The notes: a model not told the origin generated them from the sequence alone. Counted from the stretch's first letter, positions 7,566 to 17,805 are shown. The stretch is DNA of 64,000 nucleotides from Pseudochelatococcus contaminans (GCF_014195635.1 NZ_JACICC010000005.1:124001-188000); one strand, 5' to 3'. A program made the numbers and translations.

Positions 7566-9092
7566 ATGCATAACGCTGATCGTGTGATCGTCGTCGGCGC
7601 GGGTATCGCCGGATTGGCGACCGCGCTGCGTCTTGCCCCCCTGCCGGTGACGTTAATCGCCGGCAAGCCGCTGGGTGAGGGCGCGGCGACCGCACTGGCG
7701 CAAGGTGGCATCGCGGCAGCCATCGGGCAGGACGATTGCGCCGCACTCCACGCCGAAGACACTGTGGCAGCGGGTGCCGGATTATCACGCCCGGATGTCG
7801 CGCTGCGCGTGGCCGAGGCGGCGGCCCCGGCGATCGACTGGCTCATCGGTCTATCCGCGCCCTTCGATCGAAACGACCGGGGCGAGCTGGCGCTTGGCCT
7901 CGAAGCCGCCCACTGCCGCCGTCGCATTGCCCATGCGGGCGGAGACAAGACCGGGCTGATGGTGCTGCAAGCGCTCATCCGCGCCGCCCGCGCCGCGCCG
8001 CATATCGCGATTATGGAAAACCTGCGTGTCATCGAACTGCTTCGCGATGACAGCGGCCAGATCGCAGGCATCGCCGCGACCACGGCGAACGCGGAAATCG
8101 CGCGATTCCCGGCGCGGGCGCTGGTGCTCGCCACCGGCGGCATTGGCGGTCTTTATGCCTCGACGACGAACCCACCCGGCGCCGTTGGGTCAGGGCTGGC
8201 GCTGGCGGCCCGTGCCGGTGCGGTGATGCGGGATATGGAGTTCGTGCAATTTCACCCCACTGCCATAGCGGCAGGTGCCCACCCCATGCCGCTGGCGACA
8301 GAAGCACTGCGCGGCGAAGGCGCAATCCTGATCGACGAGCGCGGCGAACGCTTTATGCAGGGCATACCGGGCGGCGAACTCGCCCCTCGGGATGTCGTGG
8401 CGCGCGCCATTCATCGCCAGATCGCGGCGGGGCACAGTGTTTCTCTCGATGCGCGCATCAGCGGGCTCGAACGCCGCTTCCCCGGCGTGGTCGCGCTGTG
8501 CCATGCAAACGGGATCGACCCCACCCGTCACCCGATCCCGGTGCGACCGGCGGCGCATTATCATATGGGCGGCATCGCCGTGAATGCGGCAGGTGCAAGT
8601 TCCGTTCCCGGCCTGTGGGCCTGCGGAGAGGTGGCTTCCACCGGCCTGCATGGAGGCAACCGCCTTGCCAGCAATTCACTGCTGGAAGCGCTCGCCTTCG
8701 CCCGCTGGATTGCCGAGGATATTCGCAGCGCCCCCAGCCGGCCGGCATCCGCACCGCTGCGGCTGAGCCGACGCGATGGGCCCGGCACAAGCGCCTTCGA
8801 CGCATTGCGTGCGCTGATGGATTCAACCGTAGGCGTCGAAAGATATGCGGAGGGCTTAACGCATGTAGCAGGGTGGCTGCATCAGCTGGCCACGCAAGGC
8901 GACGACCGCGCAATCGTGGCCCTGATGATCGCTACCGGCGCGCTTTTGCGCGAAGAAAGCCGGGGCGGACATTACCGCACGGACTTCCCGCATCCCGCAC
9001 CGGGTGCCATGCATAGCGAAACAACGCTGGATGCTACCTTGCGCATTGCCGCAGACATATCGGAAGCGAATACGGACCTGCGCGTCGCCTGA
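7566..9092 (+). CDS. nadB: L-aspartate oxidase
   Basis: NadB is an FAD enzyme that oxidises L-aspartate to iminoaspartate, the substrate of NadA. The N-terminal dinucleotide motif VIVVGAGIAGLATALRLAPL is followed by AALAQGGIAAA-like sequence (TALAQGGIAAAIGQDD), the active-site segment FVQFHPTAIA, RGEGAILIDERGERFM, and HYHMGGIAVNAAG with CGEVASTGLHGGNRLASNSL near the C-terminus. All fit the succinate dehydrogenase/aspartate oxidase flavoprotein family. I chose the ATG at 7566, which has GGGAGAG six bases upstream, over an ATG at 7551 overlapping that site; the protein then has 508 residues. It is probably co-expressed with nadA. Confidence 0.95.
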   Translation: MHNADRVIVVGAGIAGLATALRLAPLPVTLIAGKPLGEGAATALAQGGIAAAIGQDDCAALHAEDTVAAGAGLSRPDVALRVAEAAAPAIDWLIGLSAPFDRNDRGELALGLEAAHCRRRIAHAGGDKTGLMVLQALIRAARAAPHIAIMENLRVIELLRDDSGQIAGIAATTANAEIARFPARALVLATGGIGGLYASTTNPPGAVGSGLALAARAGAVMRDMEFVQFHPTAIAAGAHPMPLATEALRGEGAILIDERGERFMQGIPGGELAPRDVVARAIHRQIAAGHSVSLDARISGLERRFPGVVALCHANGIDPTRHPIPVRPAAHYHMGGIAVNAAGASSVPGLWACGEVASTGLHGGNRLASNSLLEALAFARWIAEDIRSAPSRPASAPLRLSRRDGPGTSAFDALRALMDSTVGVERYAEGLTHVAGWLHQLATQGDDRAIVALMIATGALLREESRGGHYRTDFPHPAPGAMHSETTLDATLRIAADISEANTDLRVA

Positions 9093-9113
9093 TGGATAAT
9101 CTTGCGTGACGGA

Positions 9114-9896
9114 TCAAGCGTCCGATGCGTCCTCGTCCGGCGCATCGGCGTCCGCCACGTCGGTTTCGGCCGCCTTGCCTCGATAGCCTATGGCCAGCAC
9201 ATAAAGCTCGGATGAATCGCTACGGCTCGCCGCCGGTTTGACGTGACGCACCACGGCGAAGTCGCGCTTCATGTCGTTGAGCAGCGAGCCTTCCGTGCCG
9301 CCCTGAAGCACCTTGGCGAGAAAGATACCGCCCGGAGCGAGCACCTGCCGCGCAAAGTCGAGCGCGGTTTCGGCCAATCCCATGATGCGGAGATGATCGG
9401 TTTTCTTGTGCCCGGTCGCGTTGGCTGCCATGTCGGAGAGCACGACATTCGCGGGGCCGCCAAGCAACTCGATAAGCCGTGCGGGCGCTTCCGGCGCGAG
9501 GAAGTCGAGCTGGATGAAGTCGATACCGGGCATCGGCTCAATTTCCAGAAGGTCGATGCCGACGACCCGGCCTTTGCCGGTTTCGATACCAACCTTTTTC
9601 GCCGCTACCTGCGACCAGCCACCCGGCGCTGCTCCAAGATCGACAATGCGCTGCCCCGGTTTCAGCAGGCCGAATTTTTCATCGATCTCGATCAGCTTGA
9701 ACGCCGCGCGCGAGCGATATCCTTCACGCCGGGCGCGCGCCACGTAGGGATCGTTCAACTGGCGTTCGAGCCAGCGTGCGGACGCGACGGAGCGCTTGGC
9801 CGCCGTCTTGACGCGCACTTTCAACGAGCGCGCTCCACTGCTGGAGGTGCCTTTTCCCGAACCGCTTTTGCCCTTGCCGCTGGCGCTCAACTCCAC
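9114..9896 (-). CDS. rlmE: 23S rRNA 2'-O-ribose methyltransferase (RrmJ/FtsJ family)
   Basis: RlmE methylates the ribose of U2552 in the A loop of 23S rRNA using S-adenosylmethionine, late in 50S assembly. The SAM motif [15 protein letters not shown] is clear. The family's catalytic K-D-K-E tetrad is visible as Lys in YRSRAAFKL, Asp in [13 protein letters not shown], Lys in FLAKVLQGG and Glu in SSELYVLA. A Ser/Gly/Lys-rich tail of about 35 residues precedes the core and an acidic tail follows it, both common in alphaproteobacterial versions. Its start overlaps the end of the ppx/gppA gene by 10 bases on the same strand, so translational coupling is likely. Confidence 0.94.
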   Translation of the reverse strand: MELSASGKGKSGSGKGTSSSGARSLKVRVKTAAKRSVASARWLERQLNDPYVARARREGYRSRAAFKLIEIDEKFGLLKPGQRIVDLGAAPGGWSQVAAKKVGIETGKGRVVGIDLLEIEPMPGIDFIQLDFLAPEAPARLIELLGGPANVVLSDMAANATGHKKTDHLRIMGLAETALDFARQVLAPGGIFLAKVLQGGTEGSLLNDMKRDFAVVRHVKPAASRSDSSELYVLAIGYRGKAAETDVADADAPDEDASDA

Positions 9897-11077
9897 GGCC
9901 TCCTGTTCCAGACGTTATCTTCCCGCATCAGGTTGAGAAGGATGCCCTCGCGCAATCCCCTGTCCGCCACGCGCAGGCGCGGCGTGGGGAACGTCAGGCG
10001 AATAGCCTCCAGAATAGCGCATCCGGCCAGCACGAGATCCGCCCGATCCACACCGATGCAAGGATTCTCCACCCTTTGCGCATACGAACACGCAGCCAGA
10101 AAGTCGATGACATTGGACACGTCCTTGTCATCCATCCACAGCCCGTCCACCTGCCGCCGGTCATAGCGCGGCAGATCGAGATAAACCCCCGCAACGGTGG
10201 TAACCGTGCCGGACGTGCCCAGCAGATGAAAACCCGGCAGACGCGTCGCATGCCGCGCCTTGCGTGCGAAGGGTTCCAGCCCGGTTCTGACTTCCTCGAC
10301 CATGGCGGCGAAGATATCCGGCGTCACCTCCACGCCTCCGAACCTCTCGGACAGCGTCACCACGCCGAGCGGCAACGATTCCCACGCTCTGACACGATGA
10401 TCCTGCCCGGCCTTGGTGCCGGCGGCAGCATTGGTGGGGCGGTTCTGCTGCTGTCCGCCCCGGCGGCGCGCCGTGGTCCAGACCAGCTCCGTGGAGCCGC
10501 CGCCGATGTCGAAAACGATGACGCTTTCAGCCGAAGGATCCGCGAGGCCGGCGCAGCCCGCCACCGCCAGCAGCGCCTCGGTCTTGCGATCCACGATTTC
10601 CAGCGACAACCCGGTTTCGCTCGCAACGCGCTGCACGAAATCCTGCCCGTTGATAGCGGCGCGACATGCTTCCGTCGCGATGAGACGGGCGCGCCCGACA
10701 CGGCGGGCATCCATCTTCGCCCGGCAAACTTTGAGCGCTTCGATGGCGCGGGCGATGGCGTCGTCGCCAAGGCGGTTGTAGCTGGTCAGCCCCTCGCCCA
10801 GCCGAACAATGCGGGAGAATGCATCAACCACGCGGAAACTGTCACGCGTCGGTTCCGCCACCAGCAGGCGGCAGTTGTTCGTTCCCAGATCGAGCGCCGC
10901 GTAGGCACGCGCGCCCCGCATGCCCCGGCGCTGCGCATGCGTCTTCTGCTGCCCGGGCGACCTCGCACCGGGCACATGTTTATCTACAACCGCGACCACA
11001 CCGCGCTTCTGACAGTCATCAGCCAGCTCGGCCGTGGTCGCGCTATAGCTGCGAACAGCTTCATCGTCGACCGTCAC
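9887..11077 (-). CDS. Ppx/GppA family phosphatase
   Basis: This is a member of the sugar kinase/HSP70-like Ppx/GppA family, which hydrolyses inorganic polyphosphate or pppGpp. The phosphate-1 motif [20 protein letters not shown] starts near residue 58, and [15 protein letters not shown] is the glycine-rich phosphate-2 motif. The protein of 396 residues corresponds to the single-domain short form lacking the extra HD-like region of E. coli Ppx. About 55 residues before the core are poorly conserved, so the true start may lie downstream of 11077. A proline/glutamine-rich insertion ([20 protein letters not shown]) interrupts the core. It is upstream of and overlapping rlmE, a pairing common in Hyphomicrobiales. 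Sequence alone does not separate Ppx from GppA activity. Confidence 0.88.
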   Translation of the reverse strand: MTVDDEAVRSYSATTAELADDCQKRGVVAVVDKHVPGARSPGQQKTHAQRRGMRGARAYAALDLGTNNCRLLVAEPTRDSFRVVDAFSRIVRLGEGLTSYNRLGDDAIARAIEALKVCRAKMDARRVGRARLIATEACRAAINGQDFVQRVASETGLSLEIVDRKTEALLAVAGCAGLADPSAESVIVFDIGGGSTELVWTTARRRGGQQQNRPTNAAAGTKAGQDHRVRAWESLPLGVVTLSERFGGVEVTPDIFAAMVEEVRTGLEPFARKARHATRLPGFHLLGTSGTVTTVAGVYLDLPRYDRRQVDGLWMDDKDVSNVIDFLAACSYAQRVENPCIGVDRADLVLAGCAILEAIRLTFPTPRLRVADRGLREGILLNLMREDNVWNRRPWS

Positions 11078-11240
11078 GGCCCAAAATCCCGTCGAGGTGC
11101 GTCCAGGCCATCGAATCGGCCCTGCACCCCCAAATGGCAGGGAAAATCCCCACGTTCATCGTTGAAATCAGCGTACCAGCATGGACACAGGATGCAAAGC
11201 AGGAAGTTGCCGCACCCCGCCGCGCCAGGCAGCCTGAACC

Positions 11241-12020
11241 TCAGCGCGACGCGGCGTAGGTGCGCGCGGCTCTGCCGAAGGCGGCGAACAGCGCCGATGA
11301 GAGCGGATCGGACCATGCCCGCCATTCCGGATGCCATTGCACGGCAACCGCAAAGTGCCCTCGTGCGGCCGCAGCCTCCACATGGAAAGCCTCGACGAGA
11401 CCATCCGGCGCACGCGCCTCCACGGCAAGCCCCGGCGCGAGCCTGTCGATTCCCTGATGGTGCAGCGAGTTCACGCGCGCGCGGGCGCTGCCAAGCAGCC
11501 CATTCAGGATGCCGCCCTCCACGAGTTCCACCTCATGGGCGGGGCCATACTCCGTTTCCACGTCGCCGTCCGGTTCCCGATGGTCGCCATACCCCTCAAT
11601 GTCATGGACGTGCTGATGCAGCGTGCCGCCGAGAGCGACGTTCATCTCCTGAAACCCACGGCAGACGCCGAGCAGCGGCAGTCCCCTGTCCACTGCGGCG
11701 CGGATGAGCGGCAAGGACAGGTCATCGCGGCTCTGGTCCAGCAGTTTGTCATCGAAGTCCAGCCCGCTGCCGTAAATGGCCGGGTTAACGTTGGACGGGC
11801 TGCCCGGCAGGAAAACGCCGTCCAGCACCGCGAACAACCGCTCCAGATCCGGGGGCACCGCCGGCTGGCTGGCATCGACGGCCGAGAGCGTTCCGGGGAG
11901 AATAACGACCTGCGCATCCGCACCATGCGCCACGGCATAGAGGTACTTTTCCTGCACCCTGTGCCACACATGCTTGTGGCTTGGCTTGACATCGGCAATT
12001 GCCCCGATCAACGGACGCAT
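11241..12020 (-). CDS. Class I glutamine amidotransferase-like gamma-glutamyl hydrolase (PuuD-like)
   Basis: The 259-residue protein starts MRPLIGAIADVKPSHKHVWH and is a peptidase C26/gamma-glutamyl-GABA hydrolase-like enzyme. The nucleophile elbow LPLLGVCRGFQEMNVALGGT supplies the cysteine, and QWHPEW supplies the histidine with the adjacent glutamate completing a Cys-His-Glu triad. SLHHQGIDRLAPGL is another family signature. Likely reaction: hydrolysis of a gamma-glutamyl amide, as PuuD does in putrescine breakdown, but no other puu genes are nearby, so the substrate is unknown. The ATG at 12020 has GGGAG upstream; a longer reading to 12302 runs antisense-like through the neighbouring gene and is rejected. 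It follows the exoD-like gene by 11 bases on the same strand. Confidence 0.86.
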   Translation of the reverse strand: MRPLIGAIADVKPSHKHVWHRVQEKYLYAVAHGADAQVVILPGTLSAVDASQPAVPPDLERLFAVLDGVFLPGSPSNVNPAIYGSGLDFDDKLLDQSRDDLSLPLIRAAVDRGLPLLGVCRGFQEMNVALGGTLHQHVHDIEGYGDHREPDGDVETEYGPAHEVELVEGGILNGLLGSARARVNSLHHQGIDRLAPGLAVEARAPDGLVEAFHVEAAAARGHFAVAVQWHPEWRAWSDPLSSALFAAFGRAARTYAASR

Positions 12021-12031
12021 GGCCAGCTCCC

Positions 12032-12688
12032 TCAGATTACAGTCATCACCCCCTGAACGAGGGCCAGAACGAAGCCCGCACTCAGGCTTACGCTGATCGC
12101 ACCCATCACGAGGCCGCACGCCACCACCAACCCGTCCCGCTCCGCCAAACCGAGGCCGATCAGACAGGTGGCAATTCCCGGCGGTATCTGACCGACGAAC
12201 GGGGGCGCCGTCAACACGCTTATCGACACCAGCAACAGCGCTATGCCGACAAGACGCAGGCGGAACGGCGTGCCGAAAAACACCATCCGCCGCCGCGACC
12301 ATTGCTCCAGCCGCTTGATGTATGGCAACGCCTTGCTGACGGCGCGCGCCACATCAGCCCTCGCAACCGATTTGCCCAGCAGGCGCGCAGGCACCCACGG
12401 CGCGGTGCGCCCCACGACGATCTGCAACGCCAGCGCCACCAGCAAAAGCCCGCAGATGGTTGGAATGGGCGGCGGCATCGGCAGGCAATTGGGCAACCCC
12501 AGAAGCACGATCAACACGCCGAACGTCTGCGGCCCGAGAGCCTGCATCAATTCGTCGAGTGTCAGCCGCTCGCCCTCGCCATGCGCGAGCGCGACCAGAA
12601 CGGATGAGGTGCGGAGGCCATTCCGGGACAGGACGAACACCAGTGTTGGAAAAACATGGAACCGGTGCAAACCGGAAGCGAGATGCAT
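12032..12688 (-). CDS. Exopolysaccharide synthesis ExoD family membrane protein
   Basis: The protein of about 218 residues belongs to the ExoD family, named for a Rhizobium locus affecting exopolysaccharide and alkaline tolerance; the molecular function is unknown. The family core runs from LTLDELMQALGPQTFGVLIV through LLGLPNCLPMPPPIPTICGL to paired hydrophobic helices near the C-terminus, giving about four membrane segments. The start is uncertain: ATG at 12688, TTG at 12712 or a later start are possible, since conserved sequence begins only around residue 30. It is upstream of the PuuD-like gene with 11 bases between them. Confidence 0.82.
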   Translation of the reverse strand: MHLASGLHRFHVFPTLVFVLSRNGLRTSSVLVALAHGEGERLTLDELMQALGPQTFGVLIVLLGLPNCLPMPPPIPTICGLLLVALALQIVVGRTAPWVPARLLGKSVARADVARAVSKALPYIKRLEQWSRRRMVFFGTPFRLRLVGIALLLVSISVLTAPPFVGQIPPGIATCLIGLGLAERDGLVVACGLVMGAISVSLSAGFVLALVQGVMTVI

Positions 12689-12895
12689 AGACCATGCCGC
12701 GACAACGGCCAAGACATATCATACAAGAGAGATCATATCAGAACGCGCATGATTCACGAGAACCGTCATCGCGGCTGACCGCATTGGTTATTACGGGTCG
12801 GTCACTGCATTCGCTGTCGCTGCTGCCATGGTGAGGTCGGCGACTGAAATTCGTGGTATGTCCGGCTGGCCGATTCATCAAAATACAGAGATCGC

Positions 12896-14110
12896 ATGTC
12901 CGTCAGCACCGTCCATTCCCGCCGTCTCGAAAGTGTTTCTCTGGCACTGCTCGCTGCCCTTCCGGTGCTGATGGCAATCGCCAACCGTTCGGCGGCAGCC
13001 GTGATAACCATCGCGGGCGTGCTGTCGCTGGTCGCTTTCGTCGCGCGGGGCGAACGGCTGCGTGATGCATTGCCGCCGCGTGGACCGGCGCTTTATGCCG
13101 GGCTCGCCTTTATCGGCTGGGCCATCGTATCGCTGCTCTGGAGCCATGCGCCTCGCACATCGCTGTTCGTGATGGCTGAGGCAGGTTTGCCGTTCATCGG
13201 CGGCGTCCTGTTGCTGTTGACGCTGCCGGCGCAATGGCCCGCAAGGTTCATCAAAGCGGCGGCATTGGCATTCGCGGCAGCGTGCATTCTCATCATCGTG
13301 GAACTGTTGCTCGGCCTTGCATCGCGCGAGGCGCTGGGACTTCGCGCACAGACATTCATCTTCAACCGCCCTGTGATGCTGCTGCTTATGCTGTTCTTCC
13401 CCCTGTCCATCCATATGGTGCGTGCGGGCTGGCGAGCGTGGGCTTTCGTGCTGGGTGCGTTGCTGATCGTCACCATTGAAATCGCAACATCCGGCGCGGC
13501 GATGCTGGGGCTACTGCTATCCGCGCCGGCTTTTCTCGTCGCCCTCTGGAGCAGGCGTCTGGGCATGATCATCGCGGCGGCGATGCTGGGTGGCAGCCTG
13601 CTCCTCGCACCTGTGAAGGGAGACCTCCTCGATGCGCTGATGCCTCCCCGGCTTATCGAGCGTCTCGAATCCGTCCATGCCGCGGATCGCATCGAGATCT
13701 GGCAGGATTTTGCCGCTGCCCTGCACCAGCGCCCGCTCACCGGCGCAGGGTTCGGAACCAGCGCCAGAATGGCGGAGGCCCCCTTCGCGGCCGACCTGCC
13801 GCCAGACCGCGGACGGCTGCTGGCCGCCGGCCACCCGCATGACGGCTTCTTGCAGATATGGGCTGAACTTGGGTTTATCGGCGCCATCCTCGCAGCACTG
13901 TGCGGCTATTTCATATTGCGCGCCCTCGCCCGCCGTGACGACCGCATGGTGGCTGCCGGTGTCGCAAGCATGGTTGCGGCGGCGGCAGTGGTCAGCGTTT
14001 TTCACGGCGCGTGGCAGGGGTGGTGGGTCGGCGCGCTGATGGCAACCACCGTTTGGTGCAGCCGGCAAACCGCTCCCTCGCCGGCATCACGCCAACCGAA
14101 AATCCCATAA
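12896..14110 (+). CDS. O-antigen ligase/polymerase family membrane protein
   Basis: This 404-residue integral membrane protein has about ten hydrophobic helices. Between helices lies the periplasmic loop typical of the Wzy_C/WaaL superfamily, with RIEIWQDFAAALHQRPLTGA and then GHPHDGFLQIWAELGFIGAI, the H-x-x-x-x-L-x-x-x-x-E-x-G pattern seen in O-antigen ligases and polymerases. A role in joining or polymerising surface polysaccharide in the inner membrane is likely; ligase and polymerase cannot be told apart here. It stands alone on the plus strand with no glycosyltransferases nearby, though an exoD-like gene is divergent. Its stop codon touches the terminator of cysK. Confidence 0.82.
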   Translation: MSVSTVHSRRLESVSLALLAALPVLMAIANRSAAAVITIAGVLSLVAFVARGERLRDALPPRGPALYAGLAFIGWAIVSLLWSHAPRTSLFVMAEAGLPFIGGVLLLLTLPAQWPARFIKAAALAFAAACILIIVELLLGLASREALGLRAQTFIFNRPVMLLLMLFFPLSIHMVRAGWRAWAFVLGALLIVTIEIATSGAAMLGLLLSAPAFLVALWSRRLGMIIAAAMLGGSLLLAPVKGDLLDALMPPRLIERLESVHAADRIEIWQDFAAALHQRPLTGAGFGTSARMAEAPFAADLPPDRGRLLAAGHPHDGFLQIWAELGFIGAILAALCGYFILRALARRDDRMVAAGVASMVAAAAVVSVFHGAWQGWWVGALMATTVWCSRQTAPSPASRQPKIP

Positions 14111-14137
14111 AAAAACCCGCCGACAACATCGGCGGGT
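14109..14137 (-). terminator. Rho-independent terminator of cysK
   Basis: On the minus strand GACCCGCCGA, a short loop and TCGGCGGG form a GC-rich stem (14116-14137) followed by seven T residues (14115-14109). It lies 37 bases beyond the cysK stop, and its T tract overlaps the stop of the O-antigen ligase-like gene on the other strand. Confidence 0.88.
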
Positions 14138-14173
14138 CCAGTCGATCATAAGTCGTTATGACGGCAAAAGCGA

Positions 14174-15151
14174 TCACAACCCTTCGAACAGCGGCGTCGA
14201 CAGATAGCGCTCGGCGAACGACGGGATGATGATCACGATGGTCTTGCCGGCAAGCTCCGGACGGACGCCGATCTCCACAGCCGCCGCAATCGCCGCACCG
14301 GACGAAATACCGACCGGAATGCCCTCAAGCCGCGCCAGCAGACGGGCGTGATCGAATGCCGTCTGGTTGCCCACGGTCACGACTTCGTCGATGACGCTGC
14401 GGTCCAGAATCGGCGGCACGAAACCGGGGCCGATGCCCTGAATCTTGTGCGGGCCCGGCGCGCCGCCAGACAATACCGGCGAATCTTCCGGCTCCACCGC
14501 AATAACGCGCACTTCCGGCTTGCGGCCCTTCAGCACCTGACCGACGCCCGTGATGGTGCCGCCAGTGCCGACACCGGACACCAACACATCGACGTTGCCG
14601 TCGGTATCGTTCCAGATTTCCTCCGCCGTCGTGCGGCGATGGATGTCCGGGTTGGCGGGATTGGCGAACTGCTGCGGAATGACGGAACCCGGAATAGCCG
14701 CTTTCAGCTCCTCGGCGCGGGCGATGGCGCCCTTCATGCCCTGTGCGCCCGGCGTCAGCTCAAGCTCGGCGCCAAGCAGGGAAAGCATCTTGCGCCGCTC
14801 GATGGACATCGTTTCCGGCATCACGATGATGAGGCGATAGCCGCGCGCCGCCGCGACGAAAGCCAGCGCGATGCCGGTGTTGCCGGACGTCGGCTCGATG
14901 ATGGTGCCGCCCGGCTGCAGAACGCCAGCCTGCTCCAGCGCGTCGATCAGCGCCACGCCGATACGATCCTTGACGCTTGAGATGGGGTTGAAGAATTCGA
15001 GCTTGGCCAGCAGATGCGCCTTGACGCCCTTATCGGCCTCAAGCCGCTTGAGACGCACGAGCGGGGTGTCGCCGATCGTCTCGGTGATGGAGCCGTAAAC
15101 GCGTCCCCTGCCGGGTTTTTTGTCGCCGCTTGTGTTGTCGGTCGAAGCCAT
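14174..15151 (-). CDS. cysK: Cysteine synthase A (O-acetylserine sulfhydrylase)
   Basis: CysK is a PLP enzyme that makes cysteine from O-acetylserine and sulfide. The lysine that binds PLP is in [15 protein letters not shown], the substrate loop is [15 protein letters not shown], and the phosphate-binding glycine loop is [28 protein letters not shown] near the C-terminus is also conserved. The 325 residues match the family, with a short polar N-terminal extension. A strong terminator follows. An Rrf2-type regulator lies 123 bases upstream on the same strand, which suggests control of sulfur assimilation by that protein. Confidence 0.95.
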   Translation of the reverse strand: MASTDNTSGDKKPGRGRVYGSITETIGDTPLVRLKRLEADKGVKAHLLAKLEFFNPISSVKDRIGVALIDALEQAGVLQPGGTIIEPTSGNTGIALAFVAAARGYRLIIVMPETMSIERRKMLSLLGAELELTPGAQGMKGAIARAEELKAAIPGSVIPQQFANPANPDIHRRTTAEEIWNDTDGNVDVLVSGVGTGGTITGVGQVLKGRKPEVRVIAVEPEDSPVLSGGAPGPHKIQGIGPGFVPPILDRSVIDEVVTVGNQTAFDHARLLARLEGIPVGISSGAAIAAAVEIGVRPELAGKTIVIIIPSFAERYLSTPLFEGL

Positions 15152-15274
15152 GCATCCCTCTCCTGTTGATAACCGGCCATTGTCTTGCGCTCACAGCCCG
15201 TGTTCGGAAAACCGGATGCGCATGATGAGCCTGGCGGGATAAAACGATATCCGATGGTTGAAAATTCGTGCCGA

Positions 15275-15727
15275 TCAGATGATGAAGTCGCTCGCCAGCT
15301 CGGGCGTGGATACCTTTTCGGCCTTCTCCGCATTCCGGCAGATATCTTCCACGCTCACCGAATCGAGCTGGGCCAGAAACACTTCGGAGGCGCTGCGCAC
15401 CACGGGGCCGATGACCTGCTCCACAAGCGCCGAATCCGGCACTGGCGGCAGGCTTTCATCGGAGGAAGCCGCCATGGCGGCGCGCACGATATCGCCTGCG
15501 CTGATGCGGCGGCGTTCGCGCGCCAGCTCATATCCGCCGCGCGGACCCCGCACACCCTTGAGGATGCCGGCCCGAACAAGCTGTTGCAGCACCGTTTCCA
15601 GATGCCGGGGCGGCAGATGATGACGGGCTGCCAGAAATTTGGCCGCCACAGGAGTAGGCCGCGCATGGATGGCGACATCCACCACAGCCGCGATGGCCAA
15701 CAGACTGCGACGGGATAGCAGATACAT
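15275..15727 (-). CDS. Rrf2 family transcriptional regulator, probably a cysteine-metabolism regulator
   Basis: The protein is 150 residues from ATG at 15727 (MYLLSRRSLLAIAAVVDVAI) and has the Rrf2 winged helix, with the recognition helix and wing in LPPRHLETVLQQLVRAGILK and GVRGPRGGYELARE. IscR-type proteins bind an Fe-S cluster through three clustered cysteines; here only one cysteine (in EDICRNAE near the C-terminus) is present, so cluster sensing of the IscR kind is unlikely. The position directly upstream of cysK recalls CymR, the Rrf2 regulator of cysteine metabolism. An extended reading to 15829 exists but lacks family sequence. Reading leftward, a TATAAC -10-like sequence lies about 100 bases upstream. 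Confidence 0.88.
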   Translation of the reverse strand: MYLLSRRSLLAIAAVVDVAIHARPTPVAAKFLAARHHLPPRHLETVLQQLVRAGILKGVRGPRGGYELARERRRISAGDIVRAAMAASSDESLPPVPDSALVEQVIGPVVRSASEVFLAQLDSVSVEDICRNAEKAEKVSTPELASDFII

Positions 15728-15942
15728 CGGGTTTCCTTGCCTCTTGCCTATCGACGCTTTCCGGGGCACCCCGCGATGGGGGAATGAAGACCGATGCACC
15801 GGCACGTCGCGTAACGATCGCCCGGTCAAATTTATCGGAGTTATAGGGAATTAAAAGCCTTTTCCGGAATTTTTCTGTAAGTATTTCACAAAGCACGGAC
15901 AATACGTTACCGCGCGGGCCTGTTTTTCCCAATTATGGGAAA

Positions 15943-16395
15943 TCAGACACCTGTCGAGCCGAATCCGCCCGTTCCCCGTTCTGTCTCGCCGAGATCGTCA
16001 GCCAGCTTCACCGTCACACGCGTCACCGGAGATACGATGAGCTGGGCTATGCGCAAACCGCGCGTCACTGTGAAAGGTTCCGTGCCCGTGTTGATCAGGA
16101 TGACGGCCACCTCGCCGCGATAGTCCGAATCGATTGTGCCGGGCGCATTGAGCACGGTCACGCCGTGTTTCAGCGCCAGCCCGGAGCGCGGACGCACCTG
16201 CCCCTCCGTTCCCGGCGGCAGCGCGATCACCAGCCCGGTCGGCACCAGTCCCCGTCCGCCCGGCGGAATGACCACCGGCGCATCCGGATCGACCGCGGCG
16301 GACAGATCAAGCCCTGCCGCTTCCGTGCTCGCATAAGCCGGCAGCGGCAAGCCGTCGGCATGGGGCAACTGGCGCAGTTGAAGCACGAAGCTCAT
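15943..16395 (-). CDS. dut: Deoxyuridine 5'-triphosphate nucleotidohydrolase
   Basis: dUTPase hydrolyses dUTP to dUMP and pyrophosphate, which keeps uracil out of DNA and feeds dTMP synthesis. All five trimeric dUTPase motifs are present in order: [44 protein letters not shown] and [12 protein letters not shown]. The length of 150 residues is normal. The ATG at 16395 overlaps the coaBC stop by four bases on the same strand, a coaBC-dut coupling that is frequent in Hyphomicrobiales. Confidence 0.97.
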   Translation of the reverse strand: MSFVLQLRQLPHADGLPLPAYASTEAAGLDLSAAVDPDAPVVIPPGGRGLVPTGLVIALPPGTEGQVRPRSGLALKHGVTVLNAPGTIDSDYRGEVAVILINTGTEPFTVTRGLRIAQLIVSPVTRVTVKLADDLGETERGTGGFGSTGV

Positions 16396-17711
16396 GGTGT
16401 GTCCTCTCTCAAGCGTTCTGCCGCACGGGCGACGAGCCTGCGCGCGACTTCAGATTTGTCCATCGTCGGCCAGCTTTCGATACCTTCCTCACTGATGAGA
16501 TGAACAGTGTTGCTGCCGCCGCCCATGACGCCCGTTCCCTTGCCGACATCGTTGGCGACAATCCAGTCGCAACCCTTGCGCGCGAGTTTTGCACGGGCAT
16601 GCTCAAGCACGGTATCGGTTTCGGCCGCAAACCCCACCACAAGGCGCGGGCGCGGAGACCCCTTGGCGACAGTGGCGAGAATATCCGGGTTCTCAACCAG
16701 CGAAAGCTGCGGCACCGGCCCCTTGCCCTTCTTGATCTTGGCGTCCGCCTCCTCGGCCGCGCGCCAGTCAGCGACGGCTGCGGCGAAAATTGCGAGATCG
16801 ACCGGCAGATTTTCAAGCACCGCTGCCAGCATTTCCCGCGCGGTCGACACCCGGCGCACGCGCACACCCGGTGGATCGGGAAGATTCACCGGCCCGCTGA
16901 CGAGGATCACTTCCGCCCCTGCCTCGGCCGCCGCTGCTGCGATGGCGTGCCCCTGCTTTCCGGACGAGCGGTTGGCGATGTAACGCACAGGATCAATCGG
17001 CTCATGCGTCGGGCCGGAGGTGACGAGGACGCGCTTGCCGGCCAAAGGCAGTAGCGCCAATTTCCGCGCCGCATCGTCTGCCGGCGACAGCAACAACCTG
17101 GCGGGTGACAGCAGCGACTCAACGGCCGCCAGAATTTCCATCGGTTCGGCCATGCGGCCCAACCCCGATTCCCCGCGCTCCGCCATCGCGCCGCTATTAG
17201 GCCCGACGAAATGCACGCCGTCGCCACGCAAGGTCTCGACATTGCGAACCGTCGCCGGGTGCGCCCACATGCGCGGGTTCATCGCGGGCGCAACCAGAAT
17301 TGGCGTGTCCGTGGCCAGCAGCGCGGTAGAGGCAAGATCATCGCCAAATCCGTTGGCCGCCTTGGCCAGCAGATCAGCGGTAGCCGGTGCAACGACGATC
17401 AGGTCGCTCGACCGCGACAACGCGATATGGCCAATATCCGCCTCGTCGGTGAGCGAGAACAGATCGGTATAGGCTTTCTCACCGGAGAGGCTAGCCACCG
17501 ACAGCGGCGTGACGAATTCGGTCGCGGCTTTCGTCAGAATGGCGCGGACGGCAAAGCCGCGGTCTTTCGCGCGGCGGATCAGCTCCAGCACCTTATAGGC
17601 AGCGATGCCGCCGCCGATAATAATAAGCAGGCTTTTCCCTGCGAAGGGCTTTGCGTCCTGCGTGGCGCCATCGTTTGGCGCTTGCTCGCCCGAAAGGTGT
17701 TCGTCTGACAT
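16392..17711 (-). CDS. coaBC: Bifunctional phosphopantothenoylcysteine decarboxylase/phosphopantothenate-cysteine ligase
   Basis: This enzyme carries two consecutive steps of coenzyme A synthesis. The N-terminal flavoprotein decarboxylase (about residues 25-210) begins [20 protein letters not shown] and contains the active-site histidine region [20 protein letters not shown] and the APAMNPRMW motif. The C-terminal ligase (about 225-430) begins [20 protein letters not shown] and has the [19 protein letters not shown] and [15 protein letters not shown] segments. About 25 polar residues precede the first domain. At 439 residues it is slightly longer than the E. coli protein. It overlaps dut by four bases and has a plausible promoter upstream. 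Confidence 0.95.
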   Translation of the reverse strand: MSDEHLSGEQAPNDGATQDAKPFAGKSLLIIIGGGIAAYKVLELIRRAKDRGFAVRAILTKAATEFVTPLSVASLSGEKAYTDLFSLTDEADIGHIALSRSSDLIVVAPATADLLAKAANGFGDDLASTALLATDTPILVAPAMNPRMWAHPATVRNVETLRGDGVHFVGPNSGAMAERGESGLGRMAEPMEILAAVESLLSPARLLLSPADDAARKLALLPLAGKRVLVTSGPTHEPIDPVRYIANRSSGKQGHAIAAAAAEAGAEVILVSGPVNLPDPPGVRVRRVSTAREMLAAVLENLPVDLAIFAAAVADWRAAEEADAKIKKGKGPVPQLSLVENPDILATVAKGSPRPRLVVGFAAETDTVLEHARAKLARKGCDWIVANDVGKGTGVMGGGSNTVHLISEEGIESWPTMDKSEVARRLVARAAERLREDTP

Positions 17712-17777
17712 ATCCGGCTCCCCCTGCGCTTGTGAGCGTTTCCGTGGTCCATTTCAATCAGGACGTGCACTCTCAAT

Positions 17778-17805
17778 TCTATATTTTACCGCAACGTGCG
17801 TTCAA
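17778..17805 (-). promoter_or_regulatory. Putative coaBC promoter
   Basis: Reading leftward, TTGAAC (17800-17805) and TATAGA (17778-17783) are 16 bases apart, about 70 bases upstream of the coaBC start in the gap after ubiB. Confidence 0.4.

Noticed and set aside
10076-11707. A 543-codon open frame antisense to the Ppx/GppA gene
   Set aside because: It is the complement of a well-supported gene and its protein is Arg/Pro-rich without recognisable motifs.
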